From: Nymphaea colorata
Lineage: Eukaryota; Streptophyta; Magnoliopsida; Nymphaeales; Nymphaeaceae
Assembly (NCBI RefSeq): GCF_008831285.2
Contig: NC_045146.1
Coordinates: 496,001-560,000 of the forward strand
Reading direction: 5' to 3'
DNA: 64,000 nucleotides
Each line of letters opens with the position of its first letter. Position 1 is the first letter of the stretch. The position numbers and the translations under genes are program-made. This document shows positions 22,901 to 35,680 of this stretch, piece after piece. The notes beneath the pieces are model-generated. The model did not search any database. It was not told the DNA's origin and saw only the letters and a list, made by a program, of their open reading frames with translations.

Positions 22901-25900
22901 ACACTTTACAGGTTGTCATCTACAAAAGGCATAAAGTGCAGGGCGAATGATCATTCACGGACATCAAAATAAAAATAGTTAAGTCACCTAATTTACTCAG
23001 GAATATGGCCGATTATGATACAGTATCTTTAGAGTATGTGAGGGCCCCATACCACCAATAGAGAAAAACCAAAAGGACGCGAACATCCTAACAGTGCCCC
23101 ACTAAAGCCAATAAAATAGTTTCTCAGCAACCAAAACAGGATCAGATTTACAATAGAAGAAATTCTACAACTGGCAAACAAAATCGAGTCTGATATGAAA
23201 ATGAGTCCACCTGTATATGAGACCTCATACTAAAAGTCACAACTACAACTTCACCTATGCATCCAAGATGCTATAGTGGTATGACTGGTATCTAGTATCC
23301 ACAACTCTCTTCGTTACACTAGTCATCCAATGCTTCACAAAATTCAAGCCAAACCAAGGCCTGGTCCCACAAATTCTCAGTAAATGGTCGACTAAATAGC
23401 TCTAATTCAAATCTCAAAATAAGGCTCATACAGTTATTAACCCATGTAAATGTTGCACAAATAAATAAAATAAATACTACAACATATTTGGGGTTTTACA
23501 TACATTATGCCACATCTAGGTCAATAACTTCATATAGAGTACAGACGATTCAAAAACCTTTCATTTAGCCCAACCATATAGATTACTAACTCAGTATCCT
23601 ATTCCTGGTTGAAGTAAGAGGTCTGTAATAAACCATACATGATACATCCACTGTTCATAAAAGATGAGAAGACTGAAATTTCACAGGAATACCACTTTTA
23701 AGAAAAATAGAGGAGACGTAGAACCCAAAAGGCAAGCAGTTACCATTTGCAGATCTTTGGGACAAATGACCATGGAATATGCAAACCAATAAAATAAATC
23801 AACCCAAGAGACAATTGTCCACTCATGCGCACACATATAATACATTGAAATTTTCAATTTCTTTCATTGTTTTCTTTTCTTTTTTTGGCAATTCATGGTT
23901 TTCAAAAATAATGGCTGAAAATGCATAAACTTTGCTGCAGGCTCACTCTCTTTTTCTCTTTTAGGGGAGAGGGGATGGGCGAGGACATAAGTGTTTTGTC
24001 ATGCTGAACACATCCATGCCACCACATCATTTCAGAAACATAAATCCACTTTTTCTCTTTTAGGGGAGAGGGGGTGGGCAAGGACATAACTGTGTTTTCA
24101 TGCTGAACACATCCATGCCACCACATCATTTCAGAAACATAAATCCACAGTATATTATATGTACAAATAACTGCAGCAAATGTAGGTGTATAAAATTTTC
24201 AGAAGAAAATCTCAATACTACTCACAGGAGTCATCTTGGCACATTAGAGGTCTGTATTCCTTGACAGTCTTTCTCATTTTCAGCATCTTGCTTATTCCAA
24301 AGTCGGCAACTTTGAGATGTCCAGAATCATCCCGCAGAATATTTCTGTTGTCTTACTCGCAGTCGCCAGTGCAAGAGAGCAACATCAGATATACTCATTA
24401 AATATGTACCTTATATTTCAAATGTTATCACTTACGAAGGTTCAAGATCACGATGAATAACGGGGTCTGGCTTATTCTCATGCAAGTAATTCAAACCCCT
24501 GAGAATACAGAATCATATAAGATTTCTAACAAAAACTCCCAACCCAACACACACATACAAAAGAGAGAAAGAGAGAGAGAGAGAGAGAAAAACCTAGCAA
24601 TATCCAGAGCAAACTTTATTGCCACCAATGGCCGTAATGCTCCTTTTTTCTTCAAGTAGGCACAAAGGTCTCCCTGTTAAATGTGATCAATTAAGAGTTA
24701 GAGAACTGGAATTATAATTTAATATACTCAATCGTGGAATTTTGGAAATATCAAGATCTAAGTCACATGGGTTGGAAATATCAAGATCTAAGTCACATGG
24801 GTACAGGTACGGGTACAGAGATACAGGTACGGACACGGCAACTTTATAAAATGTGGGTATGGGGGTACAGCAAGATATATATAATATATATGTATATATG
24901 CAAAATAATACAAAAAAATCAAAATGAAAGCAACATTTAGATAAGCAAGTGATATAAATAAAAATATTACATGTTAATGAACAATAACTCTAAAAACATT
25001 ATGAAAACTGAGTTGGAATGTGGAAAAAATTAAAACAAGCAAAATTAAATAGTTTGGAGCGGTTTCAATTTAAAAAGTACCCAAGTATGTCCAAGTATCC
25101 ACTTTGGGTACGGGTATGTGGGGCTTATTGAAGTACCCATGTGACTTAGATCAAGATGCTATTGAGATGGATCATAAAATGAACTAATCCAAATGTAACT
25201 ATTCATTGATATACTATGCTAACATCTCATTCGGTGTGATCTCATTATCCTTGTCAAGAAGCAGAAAGAACCTTTGGCAGATATTCAGTGACAATCATCA
25301 TAGGGCTGCTTTGAGTGACAGCTCCTAAAAACTGAACAATATTTGGATGCCGTAATTTCTGCAACAATGCCAGCTCATCTCGGAATGACTTCCTGTAGAA
25401 TTAACCTGGGATCAGAATTGGCAAGAACGGTAGCCACTTCACTCATGAAAGGAACAACCCACAAAGATCTCTCATTGTAAAGATTCTACATGTATTAAGA
25501 GAACAAATACCAGAGTTACTGAGCTACATACACTTTTTCCTCATCCATAATAAAATCTTCATCAAGCTTCTTTACAGCAACTTTTGTTCCTCTCCACGTT
25601 GCAATACTGAAGGTTCCCTAGAAAGGCGGGTGAATCACAAGTTACTTGATGAACACAGGCATCCTAACTATAGTTTTTTGTTTTACCATTCTGAATAAAG
25701 TATGGAGACTTTTATCTCCTCCGTGTTTCCAAGCTGCCAATCACCATATTCCATGCTCATTTAGAACTAATGCATATCCACTCACATTTCTATCCTTTAG
25801 ATGGATCCAGTACTTCAAGAAATGAAAGTGATTAACTTGAAGTCTTGCACAATGTGGACAAAACTAAAGTAATATGCATCAACTACCAAAAAGTGAACTT

Positions 25901-27582
25901 ACAAGTACAAATGTTTTAACAAATAATGTCAACATTTTCAGCATTCTGAGGCTACCTCAAATTAATGGCAAAAATATCCTCAGAAACTAACTTTGCAAGA
26001 ATAATAATATTTCCCTTTCCAAAACAAGTCCATATTTTAAACTTTTATATTTTTTATTTTTTGTTTCCTTATCATTTAAAAAACTTTGACGAACAGTTGC
26101 CTACGTTATTGCAGGAAAAAAATAATAGAAAATCCTTAACAGCATAGTTTTAAACTACAAATATTGTATATTTTTAACTCGTGAAATTTTCCAAAGACTT
26201 TCCTGGGAAAAACAAGATTTAAGCAAAAAAATTTCCACGAAAATCATTCTCGAGAAACTCCCAGGATCAATAAATGTGACTATGGTACAAAAAGAGACCA
26301 AGTAGAAGGTATGCATCAAAAACTGAAAAGCGAAAGTACCTTTGTGAGTGGAATACTGTTAGTGAGGTCTATCTCTTTTGGATCAATTTCATACTCTGGA
26401 ACTTCGCGGACATTTTGTACATGCATGGGAGCCATCTTCAAATAGCAAACCAGGCACAGATTGAATATTACTTCAAACACTACAGTTATAATCTAGCAGG
26501 AAAAAAAATAAAATTATGACATGGAAAAGCATACCACAGGTTTTGCACCATACTGCTCCATAAGTTTGCAAACATCCTGGTGTTTGTAAAAAAGTGCATC
26601 TGCAATGGGCTGTTTAAAGAAAAAATGGTTAATTCCAATGCAGCATTTACTTGTTCTTCTTCATCTCAGTCCATCAACAGTTCAATCTACTGGAATGTCA
26701 TGGTCAGCATGCACAGAAAGCCAGTAATTAGAAATGTTTCTTTCTGTTTCATGCTCCCAACTTTTATATTGCTTCAGTGTTATTCAAGAATCTCATGATG
26801 ATGCTCTCAATTCCTATATTGCTTCACTGTGCCATTCAAGAATCTCACAGTTGGGAAGAGAACTTACTAAAGGGACACCTTATTTAACGTCCACGGTGAC
26901 AATGCTTTCACTGATCATTTGTAGACATCACATGTATTTGTAAAAAAAAAAAGATTTACATAACATACTTTTGATAAATGGTATTTGAGATAAATACTAT
27001 GGGAGGCAAAAAAGAATTTACACAACATCTTTTTTCATGTTATGTCACATTATCATGATTCCTTGTGTTACTTTTAGTTTCGTAATTCTTCATATACACC
27101 TCATACAGTTTTTTTCCCCTTCAGTTTATCTTTTTAAAATTTATCAAGTATTTACATACTCTTAGGGCCCATTTGATTTGTCAATACTTCCTGCAAAACT
27201 GGGTGTCAGATTTAAGAAAATATGGCTTTCTAGCTTTTTAGTGTTTGGATAAAAAACCAGCAAAAGGAAGCTAGATTTTCCTTAAAAACCAGAAGGAAAA
27301 AAAAATAAAAAGTAGAGGTATGTTTTATTCTTAAAGACTAGGAACCTTCAATTGTTGAAAACTAAAAATGCAAGCTTCATTTTCTTTTCCTGCATCAGGT
27401 AAGAGTGTTTTCTTTTCCAACCCTATTATTCCTCTCCTGAATTCTTCTTTACCGAAGCTAGACTACTGAGTGGTTATTTTGGTTTCTCTTCGATTTTGTC
27501 TGCCTGTATAGGTGTCAATTAAGCCCTTCACTTGTGCTTTGCCTGAGTCATTAGGTGACCGTCTCTTTGTGTTAATTGGATC

Positions 27583-27617
<35 letters not shown>

Positions 27618-29367
27618 TCTCCTTGTCCTTGTTCCCCCTCTCTCACAATTTTGACTTTTTGGTGTCAAAAGTGACAGATTTTCTTGGTTTCAGAGGAAGC
27701 AGAAACAAGATACTGGAGAGCATTAAATAGTGACTACTGGCTTAGACTAATTCAAAAATCAAAGACGAAATAGTGATTGATTCACACATGAAATGAAGTA
27801 TAATCAAATGAGACTTTTTCCGGTTCTTGTTTATATTTTCTGCTTGTGACTCTGGAAGTCTACGGGCTACACTATAGGTATGTCTGGTTGTGTTAATGAC
27901 TGAAATTCAAGCTTTCTTCTTGATCCATTATAGACTTTTGTTTCAAATACTACTTGGGCCAGATCGTTCCTGCACCTCTACTTGAGTTCAGCATACAAGT
28001 GTCCATGTTAGCACCCTTGCAGGGATGTGATAAAATAACCCTGGTTTTTCATCATCGAATCTGTATTTGTGAAGATAGGTCATGCACAGTTAAAGTATTA
28101 CCTTGTTTGTTTTCCTCGTTCGGTGAGACCAGTATCAATGTACTAAAGTAAACAGACTCATCAAGTAGAAACTTTTGAAGAATGTATGAATCAATTCCCC
28201 AAATCTAGTCTATCAAACTTGTTTTATTCAATTAAATTTTGAAGGATATCTCATACAAGTATCAACTTTCTATTGCTTTTCACCTTTCATTTATTGAGGA
28301 AATTCTTGATCACTTGATCATTCAGACTCTGATTTTCCTTTTTCTTAATATCCATTGGTAAATCATGTGAAGTGATACTCAAAGCTTGATGAGCCTGCAT
28401 GAGTGAGTGAGTGAGTGAGTGAGTGTGTGTGTGTGTGTGTGAGAGAGAGAACCAAATTCCAGCAATCTATGTAAACAGGGGAAATAAACTTGATTTTGCT
28501 TTTCTAGATTTTTTAGTTTTTTAAACAATGTACTTTTCCAGGAAATCAAAGAGAAAAGGCATTTGAAAAATCAAAAAGTGAAAACCAGTAAAATAAAATC
28601 TGGATTTGCAACCCACTAGGTGCTTAAGAAAATTAATTCTCAAGAGTTTCCAAGAAAAGTATGTTATCACAAAATGTTACCTCACATGGTATAGCTTAGA
28701 CCAGTACTTGTGACGATGGTTGGAAAACTCTATCCTCAGCTACAGTCAGAAAGTCTTGAATTATAGGACCGATACAATTTGCAGTTTTATGCATTCGCAG
28801 CTCATAAAACATAATACATGGCTACGCTAAACTTTATGAACACATATAGATATACTAGAAGGACACTCTATAGTTTCATATTTTTCAGAACTAAATGCAC
28901 AAGTAACATTATCAAGATAAGCAACTGTACAGAATGCAGAAAGAACAGTAAGACCACACATGAAATGATAAAACAATTACCGATGTGAAGAGCTACAGAC
29001 AGAGTGCATCAACTTGTTAGTTTGTTAGCTATTTATTCATGTTTCTTACCGTGCTACCAAAGCGATCCTTGAGATTAACTTTGGCGCCTCGCTTAAGCAG
29101 CAACTCCACGACATCCACTCTACCTTGGCATGCAGCAACATGAAGAGGCGTTCTCTCATCGATGTCTCTATAGTTCACATCTACACCAGCATCAAGAAGC
29201 TCCCGAATTCCCTCCAGATTTCCCTCGCTTGTCAAATACATCAGCTTAAATTGAGGATCAATCTCGTCAGGCATTTCAGCCTCTGTTGATACTTCGTTGT
29301 TCTTAGATTCCGGAGAAAGAGATGATTGCTTTCCAAGAACAAACCTTCCGGGAGTCCCATCCTCCAT
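19942..29367 (-). CDS. Ankyrin-repeat Raf-like (integrin-linked-type) protein kinase
   Basis: Twelve exons on the - strand: 29367-29050, 26609-26535, 26435-26340, 25617-25532, 25392-25272, 24673-24594, 24498-24436, 24344-24226, 21459-21374, 20543-20422, 20268-20136 and 20055-19942. Phases agree throughout, giving 1,413 nt and 470 aa with a TGA stop. Residues about 40-131 are ankyrin repeats (RTPLHVAACQGRVDVVELL). The kinase domain follows: VAVKK with the presumed ATP-binding lysine near 179, HRDLEPSN near 274-281, DFG at 294-296, then CRYIAPEV and RPTFREI. It resembles the plant C-group Raf-like ankyrin kinases, most closely, from memory, Arabidopsis At4g18950 (described as BHP), which shares the HRDLEPSN loop. 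Start 29367 (MEDG) gives a family-like N-terminus. An in-frame ATG at 29466 would add a hydrophobic segment and is more likely leader. Substrate unknown. Confidence 0.93.
22189..22562. repeat. Tandem duplication, period about 187 bp, in kinase intron 8
   Basis: Copies start at TTTTTGCATCTCCA (22189) and TTTTTGCATCTCCA (22376). Both contain AAACTTTCAAGTCAAA, ATCATTTAACTGCAT and GACTAGGCTGTAGTAC. Moderately diverged. Confidence 0.85.
23950..24147. repeat. Tandem duplication, period 99 bp, in kinase intron 8
   Basis: Two nearly identical units start CTTTTTCTCTTTTAGGGGAG at 23950 and 24049 and end with TTTCAGAAACATAAATCCAC. They differ at only a few bases. They lie about 80-280 bp upstream, in genomic coordinates, of the exon 8 donor at 24225. 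Confidence 0.9.
24788..25149. mobile_element. MITE in kinase intron, TIR CTAAGTCACATGGGTAC
   Basis: The 362-bp element has perfect 17-bp terminal inverted repeats, CTAAGTCACATGGGTAC at 24788 and its complement ending at 25149. A perfect 8-bp target duplication ATCAAGAT flanks it (24780-24787 and 25150-25157). The interior is AT-rich with GGGTACGGGTA-type subterminal repeats near both ends and no coding frame. The left end, with its flank, is partly repeated in tandem just outside (24744-24772). It lies in the intron between kinase exons 5 and 6. The target-site length suggests hAT. Confidence 0.85.
27160..28650. other. Kinase intron 1 segment with transposon-like edge
   Basis: Intron 1 runs 29049-26610. 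Within it AGGGCCCATTTGATTTGTC (about 27166) resembles the edge motif of many plant DNA transposons. CT (27582-27621), GAGT and GT (28402-28440) microsatellites follow. I cannot identify the opposite terminus, so no element is delimited. Confidence 0.3.
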
Positions 29368-30320
29368 TACGCAAAATCCAGCACCACCCAATAAAACAAG
29401 CAGCACCAAAAAGGAAATGGAAAAACCCCACTTGTTTTGGTACGCCAAACGAGAGACTGACTTCACAAAACCTTGTGATCAACGATGGCAAGGGTAAGTT
29501 TTAACCCCTGATTCCAACAAAAAAACAGAATAACAGTTCAGTCCACGAACTTCAGCAAGATGGTTTCAACGAAATTGAACTATTCCGGGCCTGACGACTA
29601 GATGTGAAGGAATTCAATGAGAGTCGCCAAAATCAACGAACAAAGGGAATCAGCCAAGAACGTAATCGTAACTCAAGAAACACAAACAAACGACGAACAG
29701 CTAATTCAACTGCCATTGCACAAGAGAATATGTCAAAAAGAACATCTAACACAAAGCAAAGAAGTCAACTAAAAATTCCCAAAATCTCCTTAACACGTTA
29801 AAAAGCAAACAGCGCCACCAAAAACCCTAAACCCACTTCAAGAAAACCAGTGAATTCCATTAAATTCCACATTCAACACCACGATTCAAAGCCATAAAAA
29901 AAGACCCACCAAATCAGCGAAGCAGGAATTCCAAATCGTCAAACAGTTTGGAGGCAGATTCACCAAAGACAATGAGAACAACAGACTCCACAAGAGAATA
30001 TACAACTCTGCAGAGGATTTCTGCCCCTTGAACAGAGAAAGTGGGTTTTATGCCAAGAAACGTGTGGGTTCGGATTTTTGAGGAGACCAATCAGCTGTTA
30101 CCTTACTGGACACCTTACTGGACAGAAGGAACAAAGGATAGGATTACCGCGTTTAGAGGGGGACGGAATCTTCTCACAAAGATGACATAGTGGAAAATGA
30201 AAGAAGTCGGCAAAGAAGCTTCTCTGGGGAATCAATGGTGAGGACTCGGAGAGAGGGAGAGAGAGAGAGAGCGAGAGAAGTTGGGAATTTAAATAAAATA
30301 CAAAATAAAAAATATAGGGA
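29368..30320 (-). promoter_or_regulatory. Kinase leader and promoter region
   Basis: Upstream of the kinase start codon the - strand shows a GA/CT-rich microsatellite (about 30247-30277), common in plant core promoters and leaders. A TATTTAAAT string (about 30284-30292) could serve as a TATA element. The transcription start is not determined. In-frame codons upstream (29466-29368) include a hydrophobic run and are presumed untranslated. Confidence 0.35.
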
Positions 30321-30662
30321 TTAGATTTCCCGGAGGAGAAAAAAGTGGGAGGAGGAGAAAGAACGGAAGAGTGAAAAAGAGAAAGAGGGGTTGATGTGGG
30401 ACCCGCGCTTTGGAAAAAATTTCCTGGAGTTTAAAATGCCTTTACTTATTACCATATTACCCACAATTTGACAAGAAATAAACAACATTGCCCATCCGTA
30501 TTTGCCAAGCTTAATTACCAAGGTGAATTCAAATTGTATATGAACCATAGCTCATCTTTTCCTTTTTTGTTTCTGCCAAGCCGCTCAATATCGTCTTCCT
30601 CTCGAGTACCTTTTTTTGAAAAAAAAATAAAAATGTTCAGATATCATTTTTAAAACAGGTGG

Positions 30663-30665
<3 letters not shown>

Positions 30666-30737
<72 letters not shown>
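30666..30737. repeat. (TA)n(GA)n microsatellite
   Basis: About 25 TA units followed by about 10 GA units. Confidence 0.9.
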
Positions 30738-32060
30738 CTACAATCAAGTTTTATGTTATAAATTCAACTCTCCATATATATTCTATAATGTTGGTCTAAT
30801 TAGTACATATTAACTTCTGAATCACCAGATTCCAACATGGGTCAAGGTCCTTTCAATGAACCGATATATATACATATATAAACTAAAGAGTTTATAGAAG
30901 ATTGACGGGCAAGCTTCCACTCGGTTCTTGCATTAACTGTGACAATTTGCTCTTGTGTCGGCAATTCCCTTGAGAATTATGTGACAAACAAAGTGCCATT
31001 TTTTACTTTTGGCTTTTCCTATAGTGGTCATTGTTTTAGTTTTGTCAGCATGTAAACGCTACAAGCCATTTTTTCTAAGGGAAAAGAACGATCCATCTTC
31101 ATAAGTGCTAGTTGCTCAACATATTTATCACATGCATTTTTCATGCATGATAAGGTTCCATTGTCAATTCATTTGGAAACATGTTATTGACAATGTATAT
31201 ATGTCAATTTTGTAATCAAGGACAACATGAATTTCCAATGTGTGCATTATATATATATATGTGTGTGTGTGTGTGTTGTCTAATTAACCTGATTTGATAG
31301 TTTACAAAGTGCCATGTATATAAATATTGTAATTTTCTTTAGCATGATCATTAACATTGAGTGTTTTGTCTTGCAAAAGGTACTTTGCAAGAATGCTAAA
31401 AACCATTAACTAAGTTAATTGAACAGCTTACAATCACTACAAATAATCTTAATTATATTACTCATGAATTAACATATTTCAGAGACTATGTACATATATT
31501 AATATCATATGTATACAATTAAACATTATTCTCTTAATCTAAAAGTAAAGAAAACGATCCCAGGCAGTGAATCACGTTTTAACCAAATCATAAACAAAAC
31601 TATTTTTGAGCCTTTGATCCCATGTCAGTGATGTCCTGGTATCATTACCAGCATTATAAAAGCAAAGAATATATCACCTTTACAAAAAGAATATCCACCT
31701 TTTTGATAGCTAAAAGGCTATCAAATAAGCACCAAAGAAAGTAAGTAGAATTGTACAAGTAGACAAGTGGGTGGGGCTTAAAACGTACTGCATCAAGTAG
31801 GAAGTAGAAAAATTCAATAAGCAAGTGAACAGAGAAGAGAACTGACAGTGTTTGAAGTAAAAAGCATGCAGATAAAAATTAACCGTGTTTGGTAAGGTGA
31901 ACTTACCACCACATGCGCGACACGTAATCTCTAGTTCAAAGAGAAATTATCCGGCCTATGAAACTGGCCTTCAAGGAAGGAAGGAAGTGCAACGTTTGCA
32001 ACAGTAAAACATTTACGTAAAAAAAAAATACAAAATAAGAAAACAAATCCATGAGTGAAG

Positions 32061-32225
32061 GCCCCAGGGGCATAGCGGAATTGGCTTGGTTCAACGGTTA
32101 ATAAGCGGCTAGTCCTTGGTTCGAAGAGCAATCTGCCTTCACCTCTTGTGTCTCTTGCTCCTCATTTCTTGTATACGAGTTGAAGCATAGCGTGGGTACC
32201 CACCCTGATACCGACCTAATACTAA
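32061..32225 (+). mobile_element. Possible tRNA-derived SINE
   Basis: The sequence GGCATAGCGGAATTGGC, followed about 45 bp later by GGTTCGAAG, resembles RNA polymerase III A and B boxes at the spacing of a tRNA. A unique tail follows (CTTGTGTCTCTTGCTCC, GGGTACCCACCC). The cloverleaf is too poor for a working tRNA. No target duplication was found. Confidence 0.35.
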
Positions 32226-32556
32226 AATGTTGCTAGTAATGGCGTCGACATCTAATCATATAAAAACCATGCCAACCCGGCCACATAGATAGGTGAGTCA
32301 TAAATGTCCCTTTTTTTTAATTTAAGAAACAAATTAGTATATTAATTCGAAATAATTTAAATATATATATATATATATAAAAGATCAATTAGGCAGGGAC
32401 AACCGCAACAAGGGGTAAGAGCACCTACCATATTCAATATCGGATTAGTTGATTTTTCGAGTCTGAAGGTAAATATTTTTATTAATTTGACATTTAAGAG
32501 ACCCACGACGAAACAAGTAAATAAAGCACCGTCCAATTCAATTGTACCTGCTGACG

Positions 32557-32667
<111 letters not shown>

Positions 32668-34284
32668 TTCCTCTTCTTTGCCTTACTTACCACAATTAGA
32701 AGAATGAGTAAACACAAGACCTGTTCTAGAAACAGAAGCTTGAACATGATACCTTCACTTGAAAAGTTCAATCTCCTTTCCTTTCCATATATATATATAA
32801 TATTGGTACGTTCCAAACTACTAGGTCAAGGATACAAACCAAACTGCTTAAATGCAAGCATTAAGGTGGTTTTTTAATCTAACCGTACAGGAGTGATATC
32901 AAGAATAAGTTGTTAAAAAATATATATTAAGTTAATTATTTTTTTGAAGTCAATCATACTTCGATAATAAGTAAAATTGAATGGCTCACGCAACATCAAA
33001 ATTTTCGATCATGAAGAAATCCCCATTTTCATGGAAACAACATAAACGTAAACATGTTTTATATTAAATTACTTTTTATAAACATATTAGGATGTTTTCA
33101 TTTTGTTTGAAAATACCTTTTTACAAACTTTAAAGGGTTTGAATTGTATCCGACATAGGAGTCTGCGATCTGCCAATTTCCACACACACACAAACACACA
33201 TGCATATATATAACAATGGTATATATTAAGTTACAAATAAAAACCAAATTGTTTTTTCAAGGATTTAAAAGAAGAGAGAGAAAGAGAGAGGGAAAAATGA
33301 GTTTCTTTGGGGGCACTTCAAACTCTGGAAAAGTGTAACTTGACTTTTATATTTATAAACTTTATCATTTAAAAAAAAAAAATTGCTTTTATGTTTACAA
33401 CTTAATCTTCACCATTTAATCTCTTTGTAATCAATCGTCCATATGAATTCCATCAAAAAGTTTGTTATTATATAAAGGTCAAACAGCTTCCTCTTTATAT
33501 ATATTTATAATACCATGGGACATTGCAATGATATCCCTTTGAAAAAAATCTCTTCTTTACGTGTGGCAGCTGACGATGATCATAAATATTTATACTGCGA
33601 TCCCACATGCACCCATCTTACTTCTCTCTTTTTCTCTTCCCTCTATGCGCTGTTCTCCAAAATTGTCATTCTTCTTATTTTTTTAATTCACCGAGACACA
33701 TTTTTAGGACACAAGAAATTTAATTGATGCATGGTCTACAAAAAGCCAGATAAGGAACAAAATGGATATTATATATGCCTCTACTTTATTAATCTTGGAT
33801 ATTATATATGCTTTTAAATCATCATATGGGCAGAAATAAGATCCACATGGTTTTTTTTTTTCACTTCAAAACTATTCCAATTTTGAAATGGAAATTAAAT
33901 CTACTGTTCACATTCCAAGCATATTCTTAATACCTAACTTTATTTATATGCAAATATGTAACTTACTGAATTCATAATTGACATTTACAAGGGAAATGAT
34001 GGGATCCATCTGCGTTTGAAAACAAGCAATATGCCAAAAGTCAATCATGTCTTTGTTCTAGGGGATTGTCCACATATGAAGTTAAAGAAATATAAATAAT
34101 CAACAACCAAGCTTGTTGATGTGATATCTAAAATAAATTTCCCAAGAGCAAGAAAAGCTCCAAACATTAAATGATTAAAGGTTGGTTTGGTGTGGGCACC
34201 ACCATGTTCTTTCCATTCAGACAGGAAAACTTGGAGAAAACAAGAACTGCGATTACTGGGTGACTTATAGAAGGTTTGAACCCC

Positions 34285-34627
34285 AGGTGAGCTGCACAAG
34301 GTGAGTCGAGCTTGAGTTGGACCAACTCGAACTCGACTCAAAAAGCTTGGGCTCTACAAAATAAGCTCGAGCTCGACTCAATTATACAATGTTGAGCTCG
34401 AACAGCTTGACTCGCTTATGTAAACAGGTCTCGTTTCTTTTAACTCATTTCGATTTTACATAGTCGAGCCAAGTCGAGTCGAGTTCTTACAAGTCAAACT
34501 CGACTCATTTAACATTTCGAGTATAAATTTAAACTCGAATTCGACTCATGTATAATGAGTTAAACTCGATCAAGTTTTTTTTTTTAGTGAGTTTGAGTCA
34601 ATCCTGAGTCACGCTGTACAGCCCTAG
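34285..34627. mobile_element. GAGCTCGACTCG-rich repeat element (best copy)
   Basis: This segment of about 340 bp is packed with degenerate CTCGAGCTCGACTC and GAGTCGAG units on both strands. It starts near GAGCTGCACAAGG and ends GCTGTACAGCCCTAG, imperfect inverted ends (AGGGCTGTACA-like). No coding frame. It looks like a non-autonomous transposon of a dispersed family. Other copies or fragments lie near 7900-7995, 10528-10725, 11145-11450, 40226-40380 and 52735-53062. Confidence 0.6.
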
Positions 34628-35584
34628 CTATGACTACATGAAGGATTCAGATGATTGTTTGCTGTTTGAGGTACAAAAAGTATCAGAACTCAAGAAAATT
34701 GTCTAGGAAAGACTTCTGATTCATTGGTAGGGAAGAAGAGAGACACACTTAACAGTTCATATTGAAAACTTAAAACTCTTAGGCCTTGAGTGTTAATTAA
34801 TGAGCAAACTGTGCAATATTATAATATTTTTTGTTCATGAAAATGTTCTTTAACATTCAACTTTTTTAGAAAAAAAGTATCTTCAAACTGGATTCATAAA
34901 GAAACACAAGTTTACTTTTTTGACGAGTTTACTTTTTAACTAGATTCGCTTCACGAATGAGCTTAACTAGGGTTGAAATCGAGTCGAGTTCACACGAGTC
35001 GAGAGCGAGGTAGGTCAACTATTGGAGCAGCGACTTAGGGCAGTGACAATTTCGTGATTTCTCAAATGAACAAGACCCTTTTTAGGGCTCTTATAAACTA
35101 ATTTTCGAAGACCCTAAATAGGAGCGGTCTGTGTTCGGTGACGGCTTTACCTACGCTGAAATCAACGACGGTCAATTCGCGGCAATGGATATTTAATGAC
35201 GGCTGATTCAGTGCCAAAACAAAGACAGTTAAAAGGCCCACACGGAAACGGAAAAGAGAGACCGTGTTTGAAGGGATTTGGTTTCCCGTGCAAAACGTAT
35301 TTGCTCATCAAAGGATTCTTTCTCCTTGAAAAAATCGCCCCAGGTGGAAATTTCCCAATACTTACAATCCCATTTATGATTTTGAAGTTTCCACACCGAG
35401 AAATAATCTCCTTTCAGTTACATGGTCAACGCCTCCTGAAAAACTAATGTTTACTTAGAGAAAACTGAATTGGTTTAAACCCTCTTAAGGTCAAGGTTAT
35501 CCTTGTTTTGGGGTTTAGGTGGACTTGCCATATATCTTTTAACTCGAGTTTCGTGTTTGCCACTATTTACAGCATCGAAAAGTA

Positions 35585-35680
35585 ACATGACAGTGACCAC
35601 GGGATTCGAACCTCAAACCCATTAAGTATGGATCGCCTTGCTGTCTAATTGCGCTAAGTTTCGTGGTTTGACAAATAGAG
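35585..35680 (-). mobile_element. Possible tRNA-derived SINE or tRNA-like pseudogene
   Basis: The - strand reads CTTAGCGCAATTAGACAG, then about 35 bp, then GAGGTTCGAATCCCGTGG. The second string contains an exact B box (GGTTCGAATCC) and the first is A-box-like. Stem pairing for a cloverleaf is not convincing, so a SINE head or a decayed tRNA is more likely than a gene. Confidence 0.4.

Noticed and set aside
35585-35680. Functional tRNA gene on the - strand
   Set aside because: A and B boxes are present, but I could not pair acceptor and anticodon stems into a proper cloverleaf.
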